Origin: Pseudomonas caricapapayae
GTDB taxonomy: Bacteria > Pseudomonadota > Gammaproteobacteria > Pseudomonadales > Pseudomonadaceae
Reading direction: 5' to 3'
Assembly (NCBI RefSeq): GCF_001400735.1
Contig: NZ_LJPW01000064.1
Coordinates: forward strand, 62,001 to 126,000
Length of the DNA stretch: 64,000 nt
The notes below the pieces were generated by a model that worked only from the letters and a program-made list of their open reading frames with translations, had not been told where the DNA came from and did no database searches. Position 1 is the stretch's first letter; each line of letters opens with the position of its first letter. Below, piece by piece: positions 52,521 to 62,700 of the stretch. A program made the translations under genes and the position numbers.

Positions 52521-53354
52521 CTATTTGACAGCTCCGAACGACAGGCCGCGAACCAGTTGCTTCTGACTGATCCAGCCGAAAATCAGGATGGGCGCACACG
52601 CCAGTGTCGAGACCGCCGACAGCTTGGCCCAGAACAGCCCTTCGGGGCTGGAATACGACGCGATCAAGGCTGTCAGTGGCGCTGCGGCGGACGAGGTCAG
52701 GTTCAGCGACCAGAACGCTTCGTTCCAGCACAGAATCAGCGACAGCAAGGCTGTGGAAGCCAGCCCGCCCTTGCAGATCGGCATCAGCACGCGGAAGATC
52801 TCCTGACGTGTACTGGCACCGTCCAGTCTGGACGCCTCAAGGATCTCGCCGGGGATGTCCTTGAAATAGGTGTAAATCATCCAGACCACGATGGGCAGAT
52901 TGATCAGCGTGTAAATAATGATCAGCGCCAGTCGCGAATCCAGCAGGCCAAAAGTCTTGGCCAGCAGATAGATCGGCATCAGCACGCCCACTGGCGGCAG
53001 CATCTTGGTCGAGAGCATCCACAGCAGCGTGCCTTTGGTGCGCTTTGTCTCGAAAAATGCCATGGAATACGCCGCAGGAATCGCGATCAGCATGGCCAGG
53101 GCGGTAGCACTGAAGGAAATCAGCACCGAGTTCCAGGCAAAGTGAAAGTAGTCGCTGCGCTCCTGAATGTGCAGGTAGTTTTCCAGGGTCGGGGTGAAGA
53201 ACAGCTGTGGCGGTGTCGCGAACGCATCGATCTCGGTCTTGAAGCTGGTCAGGACCATCCAGAAGATCGGGAAGAACACCAGCGCGGCGATGATCCAGGA
53301 CAGAGCCCCGAGCAGCAGGCTTTGCAGGCGGCGTGATTGTTTGAGGGTCATCAT
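52521..53354 (-). CDS. mtlG: Polyol ABC transporter permease MtlG
   Basis: A 277-residue sugar-type permease of the MalG family with six hydrophobic segments. The EAA loop reads EILEASRLDGASTRQEIFRVLMP. It starts MMTLKQSRRLQSLL, 10 bases after the mtlF stop, with AGGA upstream. It pairs with MtlF to form the membrane channel. Confidence 0.92.
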   Translation of the reverse strand: MMTLKQSRRLQSLLLGALSWIIAALVFFPIFWMVLTSFKTEIDAFATPPQLFFTPTLENYLHIQERSDYFHFAWNSVLISFSATALAMLIAIPAAYSMAFFETKRTKGTLLWMLSTKMLPPVGVLMPIYLLAKTFGLLDSRLALIIIYTLINLPIVVWMIYTYFKDIPGEILEASRLDGASTRQEIFRVLMPICKGGLASTALLSLILCWNEAFWSLNLTSSAAAPLTALIASYSSPEGLFWAKLSAVSTLACAPILIFGWISQKQLVRGLSFGAVK

Positions 53355-53364
53355 GGCAAGGTCC

Positions 53365-54297
53365 TCATGACTTGTCGGTGAGGTTTTTGCCGATCATCCG
53401 GATCAGGATGATCGCCGCGATATTGGCGATTACGACCGCGATCAGGCCGCCCGCCGAGGCCATGCCGACGTCGAATTGCAGCAGCGCCTGGATGTAGATC
53501 AGGTAGGCCAGGTTGGTCGAGGCAAAGCCCGGTCCGCCATTGGTCGTGGTAAAGATTTCAGCGAACATCGAAAGCAGGAAGATGGTTTCGATCATCACCA
53601 CCACGGCAATCGGACGTGCAAGATGTGGCAGGGTCAGGTGCCAGAAGATCGCGATGGGGCCGGCGCCATCCAGACGCGCCGCTTCTTTTTGCTCCTGGTC
53701 GAGCGACTGCATGGCGGTCATCAGGATCAGGATCGCGAACGGCAGCCATTGCCAGGACACAATGATAATGATCGACAGCATGGGGTAATGGGCAAACCAG
53801 TCGATGGGCTGTGCGCCGAAAAACTTCCAGACCGCGGCGAGTACGCCGGACACCGGGTGGAAAATCAGGTTTTTCCAGATCAGCGCACTGACTGTGGGCA
53901 TGATGAAAAAGGGTGAGATCAATAGGACGCGGACGATGCCTCGTCCAAAAAACTCGCTGGCTTCCAGCAGCGCTGAGATCAGCACGCCGAATATCACACT
54001 GATAGCCAGCACACTGCCCACCAACAGCAAGGTATTGCCGGCACCGGGCAGAAAGCCGCTGTCGGTTACAAAATACTGGAAGTTTTCCAGCCCGACGAAC
54101 TCGTTTTCGCCAGGTGACAGCAGGTTGTAGCGGATCAGCGAGAAATAGATGGTCATGCCCAGCGGCACGATCATCCACACCAGCAGAAGCGCCACTGAAG
54201 GACTGACCAGAAACCAGCCCGGCTTGAATCGACGGCTTTTGAGCGGTGGCTGTTCGCCGGACAGGTCCGTGCGTTCAGGGGAGGCTGAGGTGTTCAT
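53365..54297 (-). CDS. mtlF: Polyol ABC transporter permease MtlF
   Basis: A 310-residue sugar-type permease of the MalF family. A cytoplasmic N-terminal tail with a basic patch (KSRRFKPGWFLVSPSVALLLVW) leads into six membrane segments, and the EAA loop is EQKEAARLDGAGPIAIFWHLTLP. It lies about 75 bases after the binding-protein stop. Confidence 0.92.
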   Translation of the reverse strand: MNTSASPERTDLSGEQPPLKSRRFKPGWFLVSPSVALLLVWMIVPLGMTIYFSLIRYNLLSPGENEFVGLENFQYFVTDSGFLPGAGNTLLLVGSVLAISVIFGVLISALLEASEFFGRGIVRVLLISPFFIMPTVSALIWKNLIFHPVSGVLAAVWKFFGAQPIDWFAHYPMLSIIIIVSWQWLPFAILILMTAMQSLDQEQKEAARLDGAGPIAIFWHLTLPHLARPIAVVVMIETIFLLSMFAEIFTTTNGGPGFASTNLAYLIYIQALLQFDVGMASAGGLIAVVIANIAAIILIRMIGKNLTDKS

Positions 54298-54372
54298 GGG
54301 GAGCTCCGAACCGGTTGCACCAGAGTTGTTGCGCAGAGGGGCGGCAGGGCGTTCAACCCTGCCGCATTGCGA

Positions 54373-55695
54373 TTACTTTTTCGGGTAACCCGCCCGTTTC
54401 ATATCCCGCTCGGTGGCGGTTTGCGCGTTGCTCAAAGCCTGCTCAACAGTCGACTGGCCTATGAGCGCCGCCGAGAATTGCTGACCGACACTGGTACCGA
54501 TGGCCTGGAACTCAGGAATGGTGACCAGCTGGATGCCGACATAAGGCACTTTTTTCTCCGTCGGCGACTTGGGATCAGCTGCTTTCAGTGATTCCAGCGT
54601 GATGCTGGCGAACGGTGCTGCCTTCTTGTACTCATCGGTGTAAGTCGAAGCGCGGGTGCCAGGCGGTACGTTGGACACACCGTCGGTATCGGCAACCAGT
54701 TTGGCGTACTCTTTCGAGGTGGCCCACTGGGTGAATTCGGCAGCATCCTTGGTATTTTTGGCGCTGGTCGGGATCGCCAGCGACCACGAATAAAGCCACG
54801 ACGAGCCCTTGTCGGTTGCTTCATGCGGGGCGTAGGTGAAGCCGACGCTGTCAGCCACTTTGCTCTGCTTCTTGTCGGTCACGAACGAACCGGCAACGCT
54901 CGCATCTACCCAGATGGCGCATTTGCCGCTGTTGAACAGCGCAAGGTTCTCGTTGAAACCGTTGCTGGATGCGCCCGGCGGGCCGGACTGCTTCATGGTG
55001 TTGACGTAGAAGTTCAGGGCGTTCTTCCACTCTGGCTGATCGAACTGCGGCTTCCACTGCTCATCGAACCAGCGTCCGCCAAAGGCGTTGGCCAGAGTGG
55101 TAATCAGCGCCATGTTCTCGCCCCAGCCCGCCTTGCCACGCAGACAGATGCCGTACTGTTCCTTGGACTTGTCAGTCAGTTTGCCTGCGAACTCGGCGAT
55201 CTGCGTCCAGGTAGGGCGCTCGGGCATGGTCAGCCCAGCAGCCTTGAACAGATCGGTACGGTAATAAGTGATCGACGCTTCAGCGTAAAAAGGCAGGGCG
55301 AACAGTTTGCCATCCACTGAAAGGCCGTCGCGCACCGAGGGGAATACATCGTCCAGCTCGTAACTGGCAGGCAGGTCCTTCATTTCCTGCAACCAGCCTT
55401 TCTGTCCCCAGAGTGACGCTTCGTACATGCCAATGGTCAGCACATCGAACTGACCGCCTTTAGTGGCGATGTCGGTGGTCAGGCGCTGACGCAGGACATT
55501 CTCTTCAAGCACCACCCAGTTGAGTTTGATGTCCGGGTGTTTTTCTTCGAAAGTCTTGGAGAGGCGCTGCATGCGAATCATGTCGCTGTTGTTGACCGTG
55601 GCGATGGTCACGGTCCCGGCGGTGGCGCTGCCACTGAACACGAAACAGCTGCTGAGGACGGAACTGGCGAGCAGAAGTTTTGCTGAGTTCTTCAT
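54373..55695 (-). CDS. mtlE: Polyol ABC transporter substrate-binding protein
   Basis: A 440-residue family-1 solute-binding protein. It has a signal peptide cleaved near ATA-GT, then VTIATVNNSDMIRMQRLSKTFEEKHPDIKLNWVVLEENVLRQRL, which is characteristic of MtlE/SmoE. It binds mannitol, sorbitol or arabinitol in the periplasm. It is the first structural gene after mtlR. The 240-base leader upstream presumably contains the MtlR-controlled promoter. Confidence 0.93.
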   Translation of the reverse strand: MKNSAKLLLASSVLSSCFVFSGSATAGTVTIATVNNSDMIRMQRLSKTFEEKHPDIKLNWVVLEENVLRQRLTTDIATKGGQFDVLTIGMYEASLWGQKGWLQEMKDLPASYELDDVFPSVRDGLSVDGKLFALPFYAEASITYYRTDLFKAAGLTMPERPTWTQIAEFAGKLTDKSKEQYGICLRGKAGWGENMALITTLANAFGGRWFDEQWKPQFDQPEWKNALNFYVNTMKQSGPPGASSNGFNENLALFNSGKCAIWVDASVAGSFVTDKKQSKVADSVGFTYAPHEATDKGSSWLYSWSLAIPTSAKNTKDAAEFTQWATSKEYAKLVADTDGVSNVPPGTRASTYTDEYKKAAPFASITLESLKAADPKSPTEKKVPYVGIQLVTIPEFQAIGTSVGQQFSAALIGQSTVEQALSNAQTATERDMKRAGYPKK

Positions 55696-55935
55696 TGATC
55701 ACTCCTCTTCCACGCCCAATGAGCTGTAGAAGGATGGTTATTGTTTTTTTCTCTTCCGGAGGTGAGGAAGATGTGGATTGATTACACCGGCGTTCGATCT
55801 GAAAGACAAATCCTGCACAGCACTGTGACTGATACTTTTTTGCACTAGCGCATGAGCAGGCCACAGCGCCGAGCCGCCCATAGGCTGGCATCACCGCAAT
55901 TCCAGCGTAGACGATGGGCGCGCAAGCAAGGCGAA
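55696..55935. other. Leader between mtlR and mtlE
   Basis: This 240-base gap has no gene. It should hold the mtlE promoter and the MtlR sites by comparison with P. fluorescens. A short dyad (TCTTCC with GGAAGA, about 55751-55771) is visible, but I cannot assign it. No terminator for mtlR is seen. Confidence 0.45.
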
Positions 55936-56841
55936 TCAGTACAGGTTTTGTTCGGTCAGACGCTGAACGGCGAGGCGGCGATAGTGCGAAGGCGTCATAC
56001 CCTTGAGTTTCTGGAAGCGCCGATTGAAGTTGGATATGTTGTTGAAGCCCGATTCAAAGCACACGTCAGTGACCGGTTTGTCGCCGTCGGCCAGCAATTC
56101 GCACGACTTGCTGATGCGCAGCCGATTGACGAACTCCACAAAGCAGCGTCCGGTGGCCTGCTTGAACACTCTGGAAAAGTAGGTCGGCTTCATGCCCAGA
56201 TACTCGGCGACTTCCTCCAGCGGCAGCTCTCGGCCATAGTGGGCAAAAATGTAATCCACCGCCCGGTTGGTGCGATCGATGCTGTGCTCGTCAGCTGTAT
56301 GGGCAACCGCCGTACCGGACAGCAATTGATAATCTTCGCTGGCTGCCAGCAACTCGAGAAGAATGAAAAAATGGCCGAGGCGGGTGATGCCGCTTGAATC
56401 GGCGATCTTCTGCATCTGTTTCATGGCCTGACGAATCGTGCGCTTGCAACGGAATTCAATGCCGTAGCGGGCGCGCTCCAGCAATGGCGTCAGGGTCCTG
56501 AGCTCGGCAAACACCTGATTGCCGCTTTCCAACAGTTCATCGGTAAAGTTGACCAGCATGTCGCGCTTGGGCACCACTTCACCTTCGTCGATCTGGCTTA
56601 TCCAGTTATGTGGCAGGTTCGGGCCGGTCAGAAACAGGCTGGCAGGGTTGAAATTGCCGATGTAGTCGCCGACAAAGACTTTGCCGGAGCTGGCAACAAT
56701 CAGGTGCAGCTCGTATTCCTTGTGAAAATGCCAACGTACCAGCGGGCAGGGAAATCCATGCTCGCGATAGATGATCGACAGACCGTTATGGTCGTCCATC
56801 AGCTCGTAGGAAGGGTCGGCGATTCTTGTTGTTTTACTCAT
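55936..56841 (-). CDS. mtlR: AraC-family activator of the polyol operon
   Basis: A 301-residue AraC/XylS-type activator. The N-terminal cupin-like region (WHFHKEYELHLIVASSGKVFVGDYIGNF) binds the inducer, and the C-terminal double helix-turn-helix is EEVAEYLGMKPTYFSRVFKQATGR then FNNISNFNRRFQKLKGMTPSHYRR. This matches MtlR of P. fluorescens, which activates mtlE-Z on mannitol, sorbitol or arabinitol. I chose the ATG at 56841 (MSKTTRIADPSYELMDDHN). Confidence 0.92.
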   Translation of the reverse strand: MSKTTRIADPSYELMDDHNGLSIIYREHGFPCPLVRWHFHKEYELHLIVASSGKVFVGDYIGNFNPASLFLTGPNLPHNWISQIDEGEVVPKRDMLVNFTDELLESGNQVFAELRTLTPLLERARYGIEFRCKRTIRQAMKQMQKIADSSGITRLGHFFILLELLAASEDYQLLSGTAVAHTADEHSIDRTNRAVDYIFAHYGRELPLEEVAEYLGMKPTYFSRVFKQATGRCFVEFVNRLRISKSCELLADGDKPVTDVCFESGFNNISNFNRRFQKLKGMTPSHYRRLAVQRLTEQNLY

Positions 56842-56968
56842 GGCTATGTCGTATTCAGCAGTTGCCAGAACGATAATGTGCCTGATTTTTTCCTTCAATG
56901 CCCGGTTGCTTAAAAAATCGACTACGATCAGCGCCTGGTATCGAGTGCCGCCGCGGAGTAGTCATCAG

Positions 56969-57727
56969 ATGAAACAGATCCTGCTGATCGGCATGGGGGC
57001 CGGAGATCCGGAGCAGATTACCCTGCAGGCCATTGCTGCGCTAAACCGTACCGATGTGGTTTTCATCCTCGACAAGGGCTATGTCGACGATGAGCTGCTA
57101 CGCCTGCGCAAAGAGCTTTGCCAGCGCTATATCAGTCATCAGGGCTACCGTCTGGTGCAGGTTCAGGACCCACGACGCGAAAACGACCCGGACATTTACG
57201 AGCGGGGTATCGAGGGGTGGCACGAACAGCGCGCGGTGTTGTTCGAGCAATTATTGAACGACGAGCTGTGCGCAGATCAGGTCGGGGCATTTCTGGTCTG
57301 GGGAGATCCGGCGCTTTACGACAGCACCATGCGCATCCTTGATCGCGTGCTGGCGCGGGGCAGGGCGGTCTTCGAGTATCAGGTGATTCCCGGCATCACC
57401 AGCGTCCAGAGCCTGGTCGCCCGGCACCGCATACCGCTCAATCGCATCGGCGAGTCGATCCATATCACCACCGGCAGACGCCTGGCGACTGCCCCGCTGG
57501 AGCAGCCGCGCAACGTCGTGGTGATGCTGGATGCGCAGTGCACATTCGAACGCTATATCGGACAGGGGCTGGACATCTACTGGGGCGCGTACCTGGGCAC
57601 ACCGGACGAGGTGCTGGTGGCGGGCAGGCTCGATGATGTCTGTGCGCAGATCATGCGGCTGCGCAGCGAGGCCCGCGAGCGCAAGGGGTGGATCATGGAT
57701 ACGTATCTGCTGCGAAAACCGGCTTAG
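56969..57727 (+). CDS. cobF: Precorrin-6A synthase (deacetylating) CobF
   Basis: A 252-residue SAM-dependent methyltransferase of the tetrapyrrole (corrin/porphyrin) family. The start KQILLIGMGAGDPEQITLQAI and the segment VIPGITSVQSLVARHRIPLNRIGESIHITTGRR match CobF, which methylates C1 of precorrin-5 and removes acetate in aerobic cobalamin synthesis. The ATG at 56969 is used. It is divergent from mtlR and lies far from any other cob gene in the window. No cobalamin riboswitch is visible in the 127-base gap. Its stop is inside a terminator loop (see 57715-57738). Confidence 0.92.
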   Translation: MKQILLIGMGAGDPEQITLQAIAALNRTDVVFILDKGYVDDELLRLRKELCQRYISHQGYRLVQVQDPRRENDPDIYERGIEGWHEQRAVLFEQLLNDELCADQVGAFLVWGDPALYDSTMRILDRVLARGRAVFEYQVIPGITSVQSLVARHRIPLNRIGESIHITTGRRLATAPLEQPRNVVVMLDAQCTFERYIGQGLDIYWGAYLGTPDEVLVAGRLDDVCAQIMRLRSEARERKGWIMDTYLLRKPA

Positions 57728-57738
57728 GCCGGTTTTTC
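57715..57738. terminator. Bidirectional terminator containing both stop codons in its loop
   Basis: A nine-base perfect stem (AAAACCGGC at 57715-57723 with GCCGGTTTT at 57728-57736) closes a TTAG loop at 57724-57727. The cobF stop TAG is 57725-57727, and the stop of the opposite glycosyltransferase gene (TAA on the minus strand) is 57724-57726. The flanking A and T runs supply U tracts on both strands. Confidence 0.8.
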
Positions 57739-59070
57739 ATCCTTGTTGCGATTCTTCGCTTCGATCCACTGCGCCATGTATTTGGTGCTCTTGTGGTGAT
57801 GATGCCGCAGCATGGCCCCTGTGAAATTCGCCAGGCGATGCTCTGCCAGGTTGTCGCGCAGGGTCTGGATACGCTCGACGAGGCTCGCACAGTGCTGCCG
57901 ATGCTGATAGCGCGAGCGCAGCAGCGCCAGGCCAGCGTTTTGCGCATCAAGCCAGAGACTCTGGTCTTGATGAAGTCTGACCGCAGCGTCTGCGATATCC
58001 TTCGGATTACTGGCAATTATCCCTGGCCAGGCCTGCCCGCCGCTCATGGCTTCTGCGCCGACCGGGGTGGTGACCGACGGCGTGCCGCAGAGCATCGCAT
58101 CCATCAGCTTGCCTTTGATACCGGCACCGAAACGCAGCGGAGCGAGACAGATACGCGCAGTTGACATCACTTCCAGTGCGTCTTCGGCCCAGTGTTTTAC
58201 AAGAAACCCCTGGGCCGCGTTGTGCATCGCTGTTGCCTTGGGGGGCGTATAGGCTCCGTAGATGTGCAGCTGTGCTTCAGGCAGTTGCTGGCGGATCAGC
58301 GGCCAGATGGCGGTTTTCATCCACAGCACTGCATCCCAGTTGGGCGCATGACGAAAGTTGCCGATGCTGAGGAAGTGTAAGCGCTCCGCAAAAGGCCGAA
58401 AGCTGTCCGGGACGCCATCGATCATCAGCGGACACCAGTGCAGCAGCGAGGCAGGCAGCCCGAACGAGCTGGTCAGCAGCGCCATTTCAACGTCGGATGT
58501 CATCAGGTTCAGGTCGCAGCGATACAGCGATGCAACCTCGCGCTGCGCCAGGTCACTGGACGCGATCTGCTTGAATAGGCGGGGCGCCGCTTCGTCGAAA
58601 ACGCCCTGCAGATCGTTTGCCGGATCACTGTTCAGCGAGTCCTTCAACAGTTGCTGACGCGCGTGGCGCAGGCTCTGGAAGTCCGATGTTTCCAGAATGC
58701 GCAAGGCCCCGGGGCACTGCTGCTCGACGCGCCAGCCGAACTGCTCTTCAATCATGAATTGATCGAACAGCACCACGTCTGGCTGCATTTCGCTGACAAA
58801 CACGTCAAAACTGCTGTCGTTCAGCGCGATGTGGACTTCTTTGATACCCAGACTGAGCAGATCCGCCCGGTGCTCGCCTTCTGTCGCCGGACTGGCAAAA
58901 GTGATCTGCCAGTCTTGCTCAAGAAAACATTGAATCAGTTGCATCATGTGCCCGCTGGCGGCCGAAGAGCGAGGCTCGGGCCATACGTAACCGATGATCA
59001 GCAAGCGTGTACTGGCGGGCGTGTCAGTGCTACGCAAAACAGTGTCGATGTCAGTCAAGGCTGCTTCCAA
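57724..59070 (-). CDS. Glycosyltransferase (group 1-like, GT-B fold)
   Basis: A protein of about 448 residues. The N-terminal Rossmann half begins RLLIIGYVWPEPRSSAASGHMMQLIQCFLEQDW, and the C-terminal half has the donor-sugar site LAPLRFGAGIKGKLMDAMLCGTPSVTTPVGAEAM, as in GT4-type enzymes. The acceptor and sugar are unknown. The start is a TTG at 59070 or one of two later TTG codons; no ATG is near. The gene overlaps the 3' end of the receiver gene by 20 bases, so the two are probably translated together. Confidence 0.82.
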   Translation of the reverse strand: MEAALTDIDTVLRSTDTPASTRLLIIGYVWPEPRSSAASGHMMQLIQCFLEQDWQITFASPATEGEHRADLLSLGIKEVHIALNDSSFDVFVSEMQPDVVLFDQFMIEEQFGWRVEQQCPGALRILETSDFQSLRHARQQLLKDSLNSDPANDLQGVFDEAAPRLFKQIASSDLAQREVASLYRCDLNLMTSDVEMALLTSSFGLPASLLHWCPLMIDGVPDSFRPFAERLHFLSIGNFRHAPNWDAVLWMKTAIWPLIRQQLPEAQLHIYGAYTPPKATAMHNAAQGFLVKHWAEDALEVMSTARICLAPLRFGAGIKGKLMDAMLCGTPSVTTPVGAEAMSGGQAWPGIIASNPKDIADAAVRLHQDQSLWLDAQNAGLALLRSRYQHRQHCASLVERIQTLRDNLAEHRLANFTGAMLRHHHHKSTKYMAQWIEAKNRNKDEKPA

Positions 59071-59422
59071 GAATGCTTTTTACCTTGTCCCGCAACTGAT
59101 CGATGGAAAACGGCTTGCCGATCGAGTGCATGCCTGGCGGCACGTCGATATTTTCCGAGTAGCCGCTGGCGAACAACACCGGCAATTGAGGGCGATGTTC
59201 GATGACCTTTTTGGCCAGTGCGGTGCCCTTCATATCGGGCAATCCCTGGTCAGTCATCAACAGGTCGATGTGATGGGAATCGTCTGTAACGAAGGTCAGG
59301 GCAGAGGTGGCGTCCTCGGCTTCGAGTACCTTGTATTCCAGCTCTTCGAGCACGTCGACAATCAGCATGCGCACAATGGCGTCGTCTTCGACCACGAGAA
59401 TGGTGCGGGCTGTGTCCGGCAT
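59051..59422 (-). CDS. Single-domain response regulator (receiver)
   Basis: A 123-residue stand-alone receiver. The acidic pair EDD is in ILVVEDDAIVRML, the phosphoacceptor aspartate in LLMTDQGLPDM, and the lysine in GKPFSIDQL. No output domain follows, so it may act by docking or as a phosphate sink. It lies upstream of the glycosyltransferase gene (overlapping) and is divergent from the large hybrid kinase gene at 59755, its likely phosphodonor by position. Confidence 0.9.
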   Translation of the reverse strand: MPDTARTILVVEDDAIVRMLIVDVLEELEYKVLEAEDATSALTFVTDDSHHIDLLMTDQGLPDMKGTALAKKVIEHRPQLPVLFASGYSENIDVPPGMHSIGKPFSIDQLRDKVKSILGSSLD

Positions 59423-59754
59423 GGTTGACTCCTTAACCTGAAAAATGGTGATAGCGCAGACAGCATGGAATGCCATGCATCCTTTTCCGGCAGCTCAGGG
59501 TAACCGAGCGCAGGCCTGTCCACTTTCAATACTGTCCCTGTATCAGTAAATAAAAACCGGGTGGAAGTTCAATCGACGCACAAATACCGTAAATCGTGAA
59601 AGCGATTCGGGACTTTGCGTCATGAACGCAATATGCGCGTGAGCTTATCGCCGATTTATGTGTGAAATTTCAATCCTCTATGTCAGAAATAAGAGTGTTT
59701 TTCGCGACTTTGCGGCAAACTCTATGGTTTTGATCCACTCGTCAGGGATATTTC
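59423..59754. other. Divergent intergenic region between the receiver and hybrid kinase genes
   Basis: This 330-base gap has no gene. It is A/T-rich around 59545-59600 and near 59690 and presumably carries both promoters. I see no clear operator or riboswitch. Confidence 0.5.
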
Positions 59755-62700
59755 ATGAATCGGACGTCTGTTGTCGATGAACAACGCTTTCGAAAACTGC
59801 TGGGGCGTAACGTTGGCTTGCCACTGGGTGTCGGTGTACTGAGCGCAGTTTTCTTCATTCTTCTGATCAGTTACCTGCTCACGGCCATACAGTGGGTCGA
59901 GCACACCGACCGGGTCATTAATAACACCAACCGCTCGATGAAACTGTCGATAGACATGGAAACCGGCATGCGCGGTTTTCTGCTCACCGGTGATCAGCAT
60001 TTTCTTGACCCTTACGAGGTCGCCAAGCCCCTGCTGCTGGCCGAACTGGAAGGTATAAAGGCGCTGGTAGACGACAATCCGACGCAATTGGACCGGTTCA
60101 GACGTCTGGCCACTCTGCAGCAGGAGTGGAATGAATTTGCCCAGCAGATGATTAACCTGCGGCGCGATAATGGCGACTTTCAGACGCCCGTCATGGCCGG
60201 ACGTGGCAAGCGAATCACCGACCAGATTCGTACCGAATATGATCAGGCCGTGGAAATGGAGCAGCAACTTCGTCTGACCCGCAATGCCGAGGTCACGCGC
60301 AGCACCATTCTCTCTGTCACCCTGTATCTGATCTTCGTGGTGATTGTCAGCGCCATTCTGGCCTATATCGGCCGACGGGACTTGCTGTCGCTTTCGACGA
60401 CCTATAGCGAAAACCTCAGGCTGCAGGAAGTCAATTCCGAGCGCCTGCAGAAGGTTGCGTGGCTGCGCAACGGTCAGAGCGAACTGGCCGAACAGGTACT
60501 GGGCCAGTTGACACTCAACATGCTGGGTCGAAACATCCTTCAATTTCTGACCCAGTACCTGGGGGCTTCGGTGGCGGCTGTCTACATTCGCCAGGATCAC
60601 GGCGGCTTGACGCGTGCTGCATCCTTCGGCTTTTCCCGCGAGCAAGAGCAGCAGGAACAGACCATTCACAGCGATGAAGGCATTGTAGGGCAGGCCGCAC
60701 AGCAAGACCGGATCATCACGCTGGACGATCTGCCGGAAAACTACTTCAAGGTCGCTTCCGGCCTGGGAGATGGCTCGCCGCGCAGCGTGGTCGTGGTGCC
60801 GACCAGCAATGACGATCAGGTCAACGGCGTGATCGAGCTGGGCTTCCTGCGTCCCCTGACTGAGCGGGATGTTGAGTTTCTTGAACTGGTGGCGGACAAC
60901 ATCGGCACCTCCATTGAAGCCGCGCGCTATCGCCAGCGTCTGCAGGAAGTGCTGGCCGAGACCCAGCAGCTCAATGAAGAGCTACAGGTTCAGCAAGAAG
61001 AGTTGCGCACGGCCAACGAAGAGCTGGAAGAGCAGTCGCGCATTCTCAAGGAGTCCCAGGCGCATCTGGAGACTCAGCAAGCGGAGCTGGAGCAGACCAA
61101 CGAGCAACTTGCCGATCAGAGTCAGGCACTGGCCGATCAGCGCGATGCACTGGACCGCAACAACGAGGAGTTGAGCATCGCTCAGGCCGAGTTGCAGGCG
61201 CGAGCGGACGAGCTGCAGCGCGCCAGCAAATACAAGTCCGAATTCCTCGCCAACATGTCACATGAGCTGCGCACGCCGCTCAACAGTTCGTTGATCCTCG
61301 CCAAGCTTCTGGCCGAAAATCCGGGTGAAAACCTGACCGCCGAGCAGGTCAAGTTTGCCGAGTCGATCTATTCGGCGGGCAATGACCTGTTGAATCTGAT
61401 CAACGATATTCTGGACATTTCCAAGGTCGAAGCCGGTAAGCTTGAAATGCGCCCGGAAAACTGCAGCGTGTCCCGTCTTGTCGAAGGCCTGCGCAGCCTG
61501 TTTCAACCGCTGGCTGCCGAGAAGAAGCTGGCGTTCACGGTCGACATACAGGCAGGCGCACCGACCATGCTGTTCACGGATCGCCAGCGCCTGGAACAGA
61601 TCCTCAAGAATCTGCTGTCCAACGCGATCAAGTTCACCGAAGCCGGCGCTGTCAGCATGGTTGTCTCACGCCAGCCAGGCGCAGGCATTGTGTTCATTGT
61701 CCGCGATTCGGGCATCGGCATCGCCGAGGAGCATCAGCAGGGTATTTTCGAGGCGTTCCGTCAGGCAGATGGCACCACCAATCGGCGTTATGGCGGTACC
61801 GGGCTGGGGTTGTCGATTTCCCGTGACCTGGCAGCGTTGCTGGGCGGGTCCATCAGCGTCACCAGTGCGCCCGGGCAGGGGAGTATTTTCAGCCTGGTAC
61901 TGCCAGAGAGCTACGTCGAGTCAGGTTCTCAGGTGCCAGACAGCGATCCTTCGGTCGTGCTCGCGCCTTCTTTGCCGCCAGCACCGCACATGCCGGTGCT
62001 GGCCGCACCGGTCATCGAGCAACCGACGCCGATGGAAATCCCCGTCGCAGTATTTGCCGACGATCGGGACAAGGCACCTTTCACGCGACGTTGCATTCTG
62101 GTTATCGAAGATGAAGTGCGATTTGCTCAGATTCTCTTCGATCTGGCCCATGAGCTGGGCTATGACTGCCTGGTCGCGCATGCTGCTGACGATGGTTTCA
62201 ACCTGGCGTCGCGCTTCACGCCCGATGCGATTCTGCTGGATATGCGCCTGCCGGATCACTCAGGTCTGACAGTGCTGCAGCGTCTCAAGGAGCTGGCACC
62301 CACGCGGCACATCCCGGTGCATGTGATCTCGGTCGAGGATCGCCAGGAAGCTGCGCTGCATATGGGTGCCATCGGTTACGCCGTCAAGCCGACCACGCGT
62401 GAGGAGCTCAAGGACGTTTTTGCCAAACTGGAAGCCAAGCTGACCCAGAAGGTCAAGCGTATCCTGCTGGTCGAAGACGATGCGCTGCAACGTGACAGCA
62501 TCGCGCGTCTGATCGGCGACGATGATATCGAAATCACGGCGGTGGGCTTCGCCCAGGAAGCACTGGATCTGCTGCGCGATCATGTCTACGACTGCATGAT
62601 CATCGACCTGAAACTGCCGGACATGCTCGGTAATGAGTTGCTCAAGCGCATGTCCACGGAAGACATCTGTGCCTTCCCGCCGGTTATTGTCTATACCGGG

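Noticed and set aside
50409..53336. Several long plus-strand frames opposite the polyol operon (50409-51341, 51425-52495, 52467-53336)
   Set aside because: All lie antisense to conserved transporter or dehydrogenase genes and show only codon-bias artefacts.
59722..60705. Minus-strand frame of 327 codons opposite the hybrid kinase
   Set aside because: The kinase reading frame has clear domains throughout; the antisense frame has none.
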